From an uncultured Siphonobacter sp. (GTDB lineage Bacteria > Bacteroidota > Bacteroidia > Cytophagales > Spirosomataceae): DNA of 64,000 bases. Each line of letters begins with the position of its first letter. Position 1 is the stretch's first letter. A program made the translations under genes and the position numbers. The DNA lies in contig CAJYIW010000019.1 in assembly GCA_913775095.1 (NCBI GenBank), forward strand, positions 310,001 through 374,000, written 5' to 3'. Of this stretch, positions 25,236 through 33,326 are shown piece by piece. A model generated the notes under the pieces. That model did no database searches and had not been told where the DNA came from. It worked only from the letters and a program-made list of their open reading frames with translations.

Positions 25236-25901
25236 ATGAATACGAAAAAGTTATGGCGGAACAATGGCTTATCCATTGTCCTGATTACCATTACGCTGCT
25301 AACCCTGATGGCCCATTTACTAACGGGCTGGCATGACTACAACCAGGAACGTCAGGAGTATCATCTGGCCGCCCTTTCCTTTGTGGAGTATCTACCGACG
25401 GGTCATTGCATTGAATCCGTTTTTGAGAACTGGGAAAGCGAATTCCTGCAAATGGGTTTATATGTAGTATTAACCGTTTCTCTGTACCAGCGGGGTTCCT
25501 CCGAATCCAAAGATCCGGATTCTTCCGAAGAAGTAGACCGTCAGCCCAATCCGCAGCGGAAGGACGCCCCCCGGGCCGTACGCAGGGGCGGCTGGGTACT
25601 GGCCTTGTACCAGCATTCCCTGAGTCTGGCCTTTTTTCTGCTCTTCGCCCTGTCCTTTATCCTGCACGCTCTGGGCGGCCTCAAGCAGCATAACACCGAA
25701 GAACAGATGAAAGGCTCAAACGAGGTATTGAATCTGGGGGAATTTCTGGGGACCAGTGAATTCTGGTTTCAGTCGTTTCAAAACTGGCAGAGTGAGTTTT
25801 TATCGGTATTATCCATTGTCGTCCTTTCCATTTTCTTACGCCAGAAGGGCTCGCCCGAGTCTAAACCCGTGGACGCTCCTCATTCCGAAACTGGTAACTA
25901 A
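25236..25901 (+). CDS. DUF6766 family membrane protein
   Basis: A 221-residue protein with about four transmembrane segments. It shows an internal duplication: each half has a hydrophobic segment, then FENWESEFLQMGLYVVLTVSLYQRGSSESK in the first and FQNWQSEFLSVLSIVVLSIFLRQKGSPESK in the second. This NWxSEFLQ...L.Q.GS.ESK pattern is the DUF6766 hallmark. Function is unknown; members are frequent beside stress genes in soil bacteria. The gene is followed after 6 bases by a beta-barrel protein gene. Confidence 0.8.
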   Translation: MNTKKLWRNNGLSIVLITITLLTLMAHLLTGWHDYNQERQEYHLAALSFVEYLPTGHCIESVFENWESEFLQMGLYVVLTVSLYQRGSSESKDPDSSEEVDRQPNPQRKDAPRAVRRGGWVLALYQHSLSLAFFLLFALSFILHALGGLKQHNTEEQMKGSNEVLNLGEFLGTSEFWFQSFQNWQSEFLSVLSIVVLSIFLRQKGSPESKPVDAPHSETGN

Positions 25902-25907
25902 TCATCC

Positions 25908-26609
25908 ATGAAACCTTTTCTGACGGGAATGCTGCTCTGCCTGAGCAGCGTGACTCTGTTTGCCCAGCAAACCATTTTTAATGTTCCTTCTTCGGACATT
26001 ACCCCACAGCGTAAAATTCTGGCTCAGCAACAAATTGACGTGAACAGAGAGCAGTTTCGATCCATGACCACGGTAAATTACGGGCTTGGCCAGCACTGGG
26101 AGGTGGGCTTTAACCTGTACAATTTCATGTATCAGGATCACCACTGGATTCATAATGACACGACCACCCGGATTCCCTATGCTCCGCTGGTGCTGGTGAA
26201 TGCCCAGAAGATCTTTGAGATCAATAACCACTGGCAGATCGGTACCGGCTTTCAGGCGGGCACGAACCTAAACGGAAAAGCGGCCTGGGTAGGCTTCTTG
26301 TACGCCAATGTGGAAGGACATTTCCATGACGATCATTACCAGGTGGTAGCAGGGACGTACACGGGTAACGCCCGTTTTCTGGGCGAAGGACCCAACGTGG
26401 GGATCCACATGGGCTTTGACGCCGGAATTATCTATCAGAAGTTTCATTTGCTGGGCGACTGGGCCAGTAATGCCCACGATTATGGCCAGCTGGTGCTGGG
26501 AGCCGAGGTGTACCTGACGCCCCATCTTCCCCTGGCCGTAGGATGGCGGCGTTCCAATCAGGACGGCAGTCAGGGGCTGGTGGTGCAGCTTACCTATACG
26601 CCTAAATAA
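25908..26609 (+). CDS. Outer-membrane beta-barrel-like protein
   Basis: A cleavable signal peptide (MKPFLTGMLLCLSSVTLFA) precedes ~215 residues of alternating amphipathic strands rich in Tyr, Trp and Gly. Examples are HWEVGFNLYNFMYQDHHW, HWQIGTGFQAGTNLNG and YQVVAGTYTGNARF. The final strand LVVQLTYTPK is a typical barrel C-terminus, although it lacks the terminal Phe. It is probably a small outer-membrane barrel or transporter-like protein. Many His residues occur in loops. It is coupled to the DUF6766 gene (6-base gap). Confidence 0.7.
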   Translation: MKPFLTGMLLCLSSVTLFAQQTIFNVPSSDITPQRKILAQQQIDVNREQFRSMTTVNYGLGQHWEVGFNLYNFMYQDHHWIHNDTTTRIPYAPLVLVNAQKIFEINNHWQIGTGFQAGTNLNGKAAWVGFLYANVEGHFHDDHYQVVAGTYTGNARFLGEGPNVGIHMGFDAGIIYQKFHLLGDWASNAHDYGQLVLGAEVYLTPHLPLAVGWRRSNQDGSQGLVVQLTYTPK

Positions 26610-26688
26610 CTGGCGTTAACAAGCAGCGGATTTATGTTAATGTATAACGTATAGGGTTAATAGTTAGTAGGTGCGTTCGTTACGATTA

Positions 26689-26835
26689 ATGAGCAAGGAA
26701 AGAAAAAACGATTATCGGAAGTACGGAAAATATGCCGATTTATATGCCCAGTTACCCGAAGGTGGTTCGTTCTTTGTTTCTGTGCGGGTAAAGGCAAAGC
26801 ACCTGATCCGCGGTGATAAGCCCCCCAGTATATAG
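26689..26835 (+). CDS. Small basic protein (48 aa), putative
   Basis: An ATG at 26689 opens 48 codons ending in TAG at 26833-26835. The N-terminal half is basic and aromatic (MSKERKNDYRKYGKYADLY) and the rest alternates as one strand (FFVSVRVKAKHLIRG). The stop codon lies within a C6/G5 hairpin followed by TTTTCTT, which would terminate the transcript immediately after the ORF. That ORF-plus-terminator arrangement supports expression. No family is recognised. Confidence 0.4.
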   Translation: MSKERKNDYRKYGKYADLYAQLPEGGSFFVSVRVKAKHLIRGDKPPSI

Positions 26836-26846
26836 GGGGTTTTCTT
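26821..26846 (+). terminator. C6/G5 hairpin at the end of the small ORF
   Basis: CCCCCC (26821-26826) and GGGGG (26835-26839), flanked by AAG on the left and TTTTCTT on the right. This fits an intrinsic terminator. The same sequence also matches the CCCCCW-N6-AGGGGG palindrome seen at 17229 and 19075, so a regulatory reading is possible but less likely. Confidence 0.55.
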
Positions 26847-27172
26847 CACTAATAGTTGGAAGAGCAATTAAAGTATAACTTTCAAGTATCTGAATCAGAG
26901 CGACTTACCTTAATATGAATTCCATTTCAGGAAATTTATACTTCCTGAAATGGAATGTATTTTTTGAATAAAATAAGGGAACAGGGCCGCTTCAGGCTCT
27001 GAACTTGCTTCGGTGTTTCAGAAACATACACTTGAAAAATCAGAAAGAAATCAGTCATCGGATGCAGGAAAGCTAACCCGCTGGTCTGAACTCAGATACC
27101 TGCTGGATTGCCAGCGGATCCGTTTCCCGTTGAAGATCGAATCCTCATCACTCTACTCAGGCTTACTCTACT
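26836..27172. other. Spacer upstream of the MDR dehydrogenase gene
   Basis: About 340 bases with an additional strong terminator (26919-26964) but no credible ORF. A promoter-like pair (TTG 26856, TAACTTTC 26876-26883) lies between the two hairpins, so a very short transcript is conceivable. Confidence 0.35.
26919..26964 (+). terminator. Strong intrinsic terminator
   Basis: ATTCCATTTCAGGAA (26919-26933) and its exact complement (26942-26956) around an eight-base loop, followed by GTATTTTTT. It lies 80 bases after the previous hairpin terminator, with no recognised gene between them. Confidence 0.7.
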
Positions 27173-28237
27173 ATGGCTCATCAAATGAAGGCTGCTCTCA
27201 AGACAGCTCAGGGAGATTTTGAAGTAATGGAAGTGGATCGCCCCAGGATTCCCAAACCCGACTGGGTCTTAGCCCGGGTACGGGTAGCGGGAATATGCGG
27301 GACGGATCTTCGCCACTGGAAAAAGGAAGAACCGGAACTGGTTCATAAGATCATGGGGCACGAACTGGCCGGGGAGGTAGTGGAGGTGGGCAGTGAGGTT
27401 ACTCACCTGAAGCCGGGCGACCGCGTGGTTATTGAAACCGTTCTCGGGGATGATACCTGTGAATACTGCCGAATCCAGCAGTATAACCTTTGTCCGCACC
27501 TGTACGAAGTCCGGATGGAAACGGTTTCCCGGGCCTTTGCCGCTTACCTCGTCGGACCCGCCAAGAAGTTCTACAAACTGCCGGATCACGTAAGCTTTGA
27601 AGAAGCGACCTTACTGGATACCTTCTCTGTGTGCATGCATGCCATTCAGCTCAGTGGTTTGAAGATCAATGATAAAGTGGCCATCATTGGAGCCGGACCC
27701 ATCGGTCTCGGGCAACTGCAACTGGCCAAAGCCTGCGGGGCTGACGTGGTGGTTACTGACGTGGTAGAGTCCTCGCTGGCTCTGGCCCGGGAGTTGGGGG
27801 CTGATCTGGTGATTAACAGTGCAAAGGAGGACGCTCAGCAGAAAATCATGGAATTCACCCAAAACCGGGGCGTGGATATAGCTTTTGAATGTGCCGGTGG
27901 ACCTTCGATGAAAACCACGCTCGACCAGGCCACTAAATTTGCCCGGAGCGGAGGAAAGGTGGTGATCGTAGGCGGCTTCGACGCTGGTTCCACGACCCTT
28001 GATCTGGAGTGGCAACGCATTCAGATGTCAGAAATCAAGCTTATCCCCAGTGCCAGCTATTCCTACTGGGGCATTTATCCGGAAATGCAGATGTGTCTGG
28101 ACTTGCTGGCGAAAGGCAAGCTCAATGCCCAAAAGCTGATTACCCACCATTTTTCTCTGGATGACATTAATGAAGCCTTTGAAACGGCTCAGGATAAGGA
28201 ACATACGCACGCCGTTTTTGTGGCCCTGCGAATCTAA
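27173..28237 (+). CDS. Zinc-type MDR alcohol/polyol dehydrogenase
   Basis: A 354-residue medium-chain dehydrogenase. Catalytic zinc ligands are Cys in AGICGTDLRHW and His-Glu in IMGHELAGEVVEVGSEV; the nucleotide fold has AIIGAGPIGLGQLQLAK. In the structural-zinc lobe DDTCEYCRIQQYNLC, the first of the four usual Cys is replaced by Asp, so that site is altered. Best relatives are sorbitol/threonine-dehydrogenase-like proteins; the substrate is unassigned. It lies 120 bases before a GT9 gene. Start at the first ATG; a Met four residues later is also possible. Confidence 0.88.
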   Translation: MAHQMKAALKTAQGDFEVMEVDRPRIPKPDWVLARVRVAGICGTDLRHWKKEEPELVHKIMGHELAGEVVEVGSEVTHLKPGDRVVIETVLGDDTCEYCRIQQYNLCPHLYEVRMETVSRAFAAYLVGPAKKFYKLPDHVSFEEATLLDTFSVCMHAIQLSGLKINDKVAIIGAGPIGLGQLQLAKACGADVVVTDVVESSLALARELGADLVINSAKEDAQQKIMEFTQNRGVDIAFECAGGPSMKTTLDQATKFARSGGKVVIVGGFDAGSTTLDLEWQRIQMSEIKLIPSASYSYWGIYPEMQMCLDLLAKGKLNAQKLITHHFSLDDINEAFETAQDKEHTHAVFVALRI

Positions 28238-28358
28238 AGGCAGGGTTCGCTTCGGCTCGTTAGTAAGAGTTTAATGCCCTGCGTCAGTTGTGTAATACTC
28301 CCGCTGCGAGAGGTAAGCTCCGCTCAGGGACTTTCATTCCCAATCTAAAATAGTACGT

Positions 28359-29405
28359 ATGGAAACGGATCAGTTACCGGAATACCTCAGGCCTATTCCT
28401 GAAAAAATAGCCGTGTTTCGGGTAGGAAGGGAAGAAGACTTATGGGTAGCTTTGCCCGCCCTGCAAATCCTCCGAAGCACCTTTCCCAACGCTCATATCG
28501 CCCTGATTGGATCAGGGGAGGTGAAGCAAAACCAGTATCGCGAATTCGTTGATGAATGCATCGCCTTTCCGGACTCGATTCCGCTGGCGGAAGCCGCCGC
28601 TAACCCGGAGCTTTTATTAGTTTTCTGCCGGCAAATGCAACAACGGGACTGGGATCTGCTGCTGCAAATGCAGGACGACGGCACTTTTCTAAATCCCTTG
28701 CTGCAACAAATGGGAGCCTCCTTACTAGCGGGCTTGATTCCGGAGGCATATCGCGAAAGTCCCGAGGTAAATGAGCGGTTTTTCATGGCCTATGCCCCGG
28801 AGAAGCCAGTCCTGAATCGTTTTCCGGACCTGATGCATTACCTCGGCTTTGCTTCTTCGGTTCCCTCGCTGCCGCTGACTTTCCTGGCCGAGGCTTCCGC
28901 ACAGGAGTCACTCGTTCCCCCGAAGTCTTTTGTTGGTCTGTGTCCGGTTACCCGAACCGCCCGGAGCTGGCCCGCTTCGCATTACGCCTGGGTGGCCAGC
29001 AAACTGGCCGGAAAAGGGTATCCGATTATATGGATGGGAACCGCTGCGGAAAGAGAAGCTCTGGAAGAAATCAAGGCTCACCTTCCGCACGGGAACACTT
29101 CCATTTTCTGCGGGAAGAACTCGAAAAGTCTGGCCTGGCTTCTTAGTCAGGCCACTCTGATCATCAGCAACGATATCCAAATAGCTCAATGGGCGGTCGC
29201 TCTAAAGGTTCCTGTCGTCAGGATTGAAACGAATCAGCTGCTGGACGAGCAACGCCTGCCCGCCGGGACAAAGTACCACCGCATTCGGGAAAAAGAGGCC
29301 GTGAATCTCAACACCGTGCTTGATCGGGCTTTGGATTTGCTTGCTGCGGAAAGCGAATCCTCCAGCGAGGATTTAGTTTCCCTGGAAGACCAGGCTCAGT
29401 CGTAA
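28359..29405 (+). CDS. Glycosyltransferase family 9 (heptosyltransferase-like)
   Basis: The protein has the two-lobe GT-B layout of ADP-heptose:LPS transferases. The N-terminal lobe is IAVFRVGREEDLWVALPALQILRSTFPNAHIALIG with DWDLLLQMQ. The C-terminal lobe is FVGLCPVTRTARSWPASHYAWVASKL, then PIIWMGTAAEREALEEI, SIFCGKNSKSLAWLLSQATLIISND. The last stretch is the usual nucleotide-sugar site, where ISNDIQIAQWAVAL stands for the common 'vsnDTGpmHlAaAl'. The altered motif suggests an atypical member of this class, which often sits in stress or nucleotide-sugar clusters rather than in LPS operons. Confidence 0.8.
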   Translation: METDQLPEYLRPIPEKIAVFRVGREEDLWVALPALQILRSTFPNAHIALIGSGEVKQNQYREFVDECIAFPDSIPLAEAAANPELLLVFCRQMQQRDWDLLLQMQDDGTFLNPLLQQMGASLLAGLIPEAYRESPEVNERFFMAYAPEKPVLNRFPDLMHYLGFASSVPSLPLTFLAEASAQESLVPPKSFVGLCPVTRTARSWPASHYAWVASKLAGKGYPIIWMGTAAEREALEEIKAHLPHGNTSIFCGKNSKSLAWLLSQATLIISNDIQIAQWAVALKVPVVRIETNQLLDEQRLPAGTKYHRIREKEAVNLNTVLDRALDLLAAESESSSEDLVSLEDQAQS

Positions 29406-29505
29406 AGTTCCACGATTGCAAGACCGCAGGATCGCCGCCGGGAGTAAGGACCATGTAGCAGAAAATTTGCACCTTTTCTATTCTCCAACCTTTATCAAGT
29501 CAGGT

Positions 29506-31080
29506 ATGAACGAGCCAGAAAAACAAAACACCTTCTTCCGGGAGAAACCAATCCTGCCACGGGATGGATCGAATGAAAGCATTTGGCAGGGAAGCACCTT
29601 CCGGCATCAGCTAACGAATTCACCAGAGAATACGGAGGAATCCTGCGATGTGGTCATCGTGGGAGGAGGAATTACGGGCTTTACCGCGGCGGTTCGTTTG
29701 CAGGAGCAGGGTAAATCCGTCATCCTGGCCGAAGCCCATACCGTTGCGTATGGAACCACTGGCGGTACCAGTGCCCACATCAATACCTTTGCCGATACGA
29801 CGTATGCCGAGGTCGAGCAGAATTTTGGGTACGATTCGGCAAAGCTCTTCGCCCGGGCTATTCAGGAGGCCGTAGATACCATTCACACGCACGCGGCCAC
29901 GTACCGCATCGACTGCGATCTGGAGACCAAAGATGCGTATGTATACGCTGAGGACGAATCCCAGCAAAAGGAGCTGGACAGCCTTTTGGAAAGTGCCTTA
30001 CGGGCCGGAGTGAACGCGGATGTGGTTGCCGGGTCACCTCTGCCCATCCCTGCCCTGAAAGTAATCCGGCTGCCGGGACAGGCTCAGTTTCATCCCCTGA
30101 AATACCTCACGGGCCTGCGAAAGGTGTTTGAAGCCCTGGGCGGAATCGTTCTCGAACATACCCGGATAGAAGACGTGGAGCAGGAGGAAAACGGGCTTAT
30201 CGCCCGGTCGGGTGATCGGAAGTTACGGACCAGAGCGGTCGTGTACGCAACTCACATCACTCCCGGCGGGGTCAACGCCCTGCATTTTCTGAATGCTCCC
30301 TACCGCAGTTACGTACTGGCGGTCACATTAAACGACGACGCTTACCCCGATGATCTGGTGTACGACATGCAGGAACCGTATCATTACTTCCGGTCGCACG
30401 TCATTGACGGGCAGAAGTACCTGATTGTCGGAGGTAATGACCACAAAACGGGCCACGACGATCCGGAGGTGGCTTTTCAGGAATTAGAAACGTACACAAA
30501 AGAGCATTTTAACGTGAAGGACATCGCTTATCGCTGGTCTTCGCAGTATTATGTGCCCGCCGACGGACTGCCTTACATCGGCAAAATGCCGGGCAGTCCA
30601 AACGGTTTGTATACGGCCACGGGTTACAACGGAAACGGGATGATCCTGGGGACCATTGCCGGAAAAATCCTCAGTGATCTCGTCCGTGAGCGGGAAAATC
30701 CCTACGCCGAACTGTTCGATCCTGGTAGAATAAAGCCACTGGCGATTAATCCCGAACTGATCAAAGAAAACGCGGATGTGGCCTATCATTTCATTGCGGA
30801 TCGACTATCGGCCGAAGAGCTGGATTCACTCAGGGACGTTCCGGAAGACACCGGGATGATCGCTAAAATCGGCGGGAAAAAGGTGGCGGTGTATAAAAGT
30901 CCGTCCGGAGAGGTGCATACCCTGAGTCCCGTTTGCCCGCATGCCCATTGCTACGTCAACTGGAATGCCTCCGAGAAAAGCTGGGACTGTCCCTGCCACG
31001 GAGCCCGGTTTTCGCCCGAGGGCCAGCTCATCACCGGTCCCGCCCGAAAAGACCTGGAAAAGCTGACGCTTCCAGCCTGA
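29506..31080 (+). CDS. FAD-dependent oxidoreductase with C-terminal Rieske [2Fe-2S] domain
   Basis: From the ATG at 29506 (the longer frame from 29416 has no plausible start) the protein has 524 residues. It carries a DAO-type FAD-binding motif DVVIVGGGITGFTAAVRLQEQG and TTGGTSAHINTFAD. GLYTATGYNGNGMILGTIAGKILSDLV is the second FAD contact. The last ~90 residues form a Rieske domain: SPVCPHAHCYVNWN and DCPCHGARFSPEGQ supply two Cys and two His for the [2Fe-2S] cluster. This architecture is widespread in soil bacteria; the substrate is unknown. It lies ~100 bases after GT9 and ends inside a terminator stem. Confidence 0.9.
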   Translation: MNEPEKQNTFFREKPILPRDGSNESIWQGSTFRHQLTNSPENTEESCDVVIVGGGITGFTAAVRLQEQGKSVILAEAHTVAYGTTGGTSAHINTFADTTYAEVEQNFGYDSAKLFARAIQEAVDTIHTHAATYRIDCDLETKDAYVYAEDESQQKELDSLLESALRAGVNADVVAGSPLPIPALKVIRLPGQAQFHPLKYLTGLRKVFEALGGIVLEHTRIEDVEQEENGLIARSGDRKLRTRAVVYATHITPGGVNALHFLNAPYRSYVLAVTLNDDAYPDDLVYDMQEPYHYFRSHVIDGQKYLIVGGNDHKTGHDDPEVAFQELETYTKEHFNVKDIAYRWSSQYYVPADGLPYIGKMPGSPNGLYTATGYNGNGMILGTIAGKILSDLVRERENPYAELFDPGRIKPLAINPELIKENADVAYHFIADRLSAEELDSLRDVPEDTGMIAKIGGKKVAVYKSPSGEVHTLSPVCPHAHCYVNWNASEKSWDCPCHGARFSPEGQLITGPARKDLEKLTLPA

Positions 31081-31131
31081 TGATAAAACGAAAGGCCGTG
31101 TTGGGAAACACGGCCTTTCGTTTTATCATCA
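31078..31131. terminator. Bidirectional terminator, 25-bp perfect stem, between convergent genes
   Basis: The left arm begins with the TGA stop of the FAD-Rieske gene (31078) and runs to 31102. The exact complement follows at 31107-31131 around GGGA. A/T tracts flank the GC-rich inner stem on both sides. It serves both this gene and egtD, which ends at 31150. Confidence 0.85.
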
Positions 31132-31149
31132 GGTATCTTGATAATACCT

Positions 31150-32091
31150 TTATTTTACCCACAAACTGTCGGTGAAGTAATGTTTGCAATCCAGAAAGTG
31201 ATTCACTACGCTGAAGCCATTTTGCTGAGCCAGTTGTTCGATTTCCTGGAACGTGTATTTGCGGGATAACTCGGTCCAGATGAGTTCATTCTGATCGAAA
31301 TGGAAGCTTCGCTCCAGGTCATCAATGTACACGTCCTGATCCTTGAGGCTAACCAGGTAACTCCTTACCTCGCCGTTGTCGGGATTGTAGTAACAGTAAA
31401 AATCAAACTGATCCGGCAGGAACGTGCCACCCATTTCGCGGTTAATGCGATGCAGTAAATTAAGGTTGAAAGCTTTGGTAATGCCCTGAGAATCATCGTA
31501 GGCCCGGCGGATGGTAATGGGGTTTTTCTGAAGGTCGAAACCCGTGAGCAGCTTGTCGCCCGGTTTCATGTTCTCGTAAAACTGCTTCAGGAGATCATGT
31601 ACCTGCGGACCTTCGTAATTCCCGATGTTGCCCCCCAGAAATAGAAACAGGCAGGGAATATCCGACTGGGCCAGCACTTCCATTTGCGTGAAGTAATCGC
31701 CCACCAGTGATTTAATCGAAAGCCCCGGCAGTTCCCGCGACATATTTTCTTCGAGAGCATGAATCGCCTCCGCCGAAATGTCGATGGGAACGTAGTGAAA
31801 AAAAGCTCCCAGTTCCGTTAATTTCCGCAGGAGCTGAAGCGTTTTGATGCCATCGCCCGCTCCCAGTTCAACGATATTGAATGGCTCCGAGAAATCGAGT
31901 TTATTAATGATTTGCAACGACTGGAAGGAAAGGATTTCAAATTCACAACCCGTCGGATAATACTCCGGCATTCGCATGATGTCCTGAAAAATCCGGCTTC
32001 CCTGATCGTCGTAAAAAAACTGGGAGGAAATATATTTACTGGAAGCAGATAAACCCTGCTCAATCGCCTGGTGAAATGCAGTAAGAACCAT
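31150..32091 (-). CDS. egtD: L-histidine N-alpha-trimethyltransferase (ergothioneine synthesis)
   Basis: The 313-residue product matches EgtD. It has the YISSQFFYDDQGSRIFQDIMRMPEYYPT opening that shapes the histidine pocket, and the SAM motif NIVELGAGDGIKTLQLL. FLFLGGNIGNYEG is the hallmark of the family, followed by DKLLTGFDLQKNP and YDDSQGITKAFNLNLLHRINREMGG. The C-terminus ends with a strand-rich lobe (YTFQEIEQLAQQNGFSVV). It methylates histidine three times to hercynine, the substrate of EgtB encoded just upstream in the same operon (68-base gap). Cytoplasmic. Confidence 0.95.
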   Translation of the reverse strand: MVLTAFHQAIEQGLSASSKYISSQFFYDDQGSRIFQDIMRMPEYYPTGCEFEILSFQSLQIINKLDFSEPFNIVELGAGDGIKTLQLLRKLTELGAFFHYVPIDISAEAIHALEENMSRELPGLSIKSLVGDYFTQMEVLAQSDIPCLFLFLGGNIGNYEGPQVHDLLKQFYENMKPGDKLLTGFDLQKNPITIRRAYDDSQGITKAFNLNLLHRINREMGGTFLPDQFDFYCYYNPDNGEVRSYLVSLKDQDVYIDDLERSFHFDQNELIWTELSRKYTFQEIEQLAQQNGFSVVNHFLDCKHYFTDSLWVK

Positions 32092-32159
32092 TGGAGCGTT
32101 TGTTAATAATTTGTCCTTAATCGTGTAAAGGTATCCGGGAGAAGGCGGCTAATCGGCGG

Positions 32160-33326
32160 TCATTTCACGAGTCGAATGCCGGTATATTGCCAGCGTTCCG
32201 GGGCGTGAAAGAAGTTACGGTAGGTTTTGCGGCTGTGCCGGGGCGAGGTAGCCACGGAAGCTCCGCGAAGCACCATCTGATTGACCATGAATTTGCCATT
32301 GTATTCGCCAACGGCTCCTTCGGCTTTGGTGAAACCCGGATAGGGCAGGTAGGCACTGTTCGTCCATTCCCAGCGTTGTCCCCAGTCCAGCTGATCGGCT
32401 GCGACTTCCCATTCAAATTCCGTGGGTAATCGCATGCCTTTCCATTGAGCAAAGGCAGCGGCTTCGTAATAACTCACGTGACTCAGGACCGCGTCCGGAT
32501 TAAGCTTTTGCAGGCCTGATAGCGTATAATTGTACCACACGCCGTTGATCTGGTGCCAGTACATCGGAGACTGGATCGCGTTTTCCTGAACCCAGGACCA
32601 TCCTTCGTCCAGCCAGAGGTTAAAGTCCGCGTATCCGCCTGCCTGCATGAACTCCAGGTACTGGGCGTTGGTGACCAGTGCCCTGCTGATCTCAAAGGGA
32701 TGAATGTACACCTTATGACGCCCCAGCTCGTTATCAAAGCAGAACGAATCTCCTTCGTGCCCAATGGAATAAACCCCCTCTTCAATGCCTGTCCAGCCCT
32801 GATGCTGATTCATTACCTCCGATAAGGGTTGATCGTAGGAATAGATGGGAAAGGTAGGATTATGGCCGAGGATGTATTTGATATCGGTCAGCATCAGCTC
32901 CTGGTGCTGCTGCTCGTGATGGAGACCCAGTTCAATGAGTTTCAGGGCCTCGGGATCTTCCAGCGTTTCCAGCAGATCTTCCATGTGAGCATCCACGTAC
33001 TGACGATAGGCGTACACTTTCTCCACGGACGGGCGGGTCATGTTCCCGCGATCGGTTCGTAATACCCGATCCCCTACGTTGTTGTAATAACTGTTGAAGA
33101 GGTAGCTGAAATCTTCGTGGTACACCTGATAGTCAGACTTGTAATTCCGGAGAATAAACGTTTCAAAGAACCAGGTCGAATGAGCCAGGTGCCACTTCGG
33201 GGGACTCACGAAGGCGACGGGCTGCGGCACGTAGTCCTCGGTTTCGAGCGGTTCGCAAATCATTCTGGAATAATCCCGTACTTCCAGATAAGCTTCTCTG
33301 AGGCGATTAGTGGTGGTTGGAAACAT
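32160..33326 (-). CDS. egtB: Ergothioneine synthase EgtB-type sulfoxide synthase
   Basis: A 388-residue enzyme with an N-terminal DinB-like four-helix domain and a C-terminal formylglycine-generating-enzyme fold. The iron triad is visible as His49 (HLAHSTWFFETF) and His137/His141 (LGLHHEQQHQELML), matching His51/134/138 of the mycobacterial enzyme. FGE-domain features are RALVTNAQYLEFMQAGGY, then VSYYEAAAFAQWKGMRLPTEFEWE and GGASVAT-like RGASVATSPRH. It joins a thiol donor to hercynine using O2. No EgtA, EgtC or EgtE is nearby, so the thiol donor and lyase step are not settled. Its start overlaps the transporter gene by 20 bases. Confidence 0.94.
   Translation of the reverse strand: MFPTTTNRLREAYLEVRDYSRMICEPLETEDYVPQPVAFVSPPKWHLAHSTWFFETFILRNYKSDYQVYHEDFSYLFNSYYNNVGDRVLRTDRGNMTRPSVEKVYAYRQYVDAHMEDLLETLEDPEALKLIELGLHHEQQHQELMLTDIKYILGHNPTFPIYSYDQPLSEVMNQHQGWTGIEEGVYSIGHEGDSFCFDNELGRHKVYIHPFEISRALVTNAQYLEFMQAGGYADFNLWLDEGWSWVQENAIQSPMYWHQINGVWYNYTLSGLQKLNPDAVLSHVSYYEAAAFAQWKGMRLPTEFEWEVAADQLDWGQRWEWTNSAYLPYPGFTKAEGAVGEYNGKFMVNQMVLRGASVATSPRHSRKTYRNFFHAPERWQYTGIRLVK

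Noticed and set aside
26822-26839. Third copy of the CCCCCT-N6-AGGGGG regulatory palindrome
   Set aside because: Spacing fits, but it coincides with the end of a small ORF and is followed by TTTTCTT, so a terminator explains it better.
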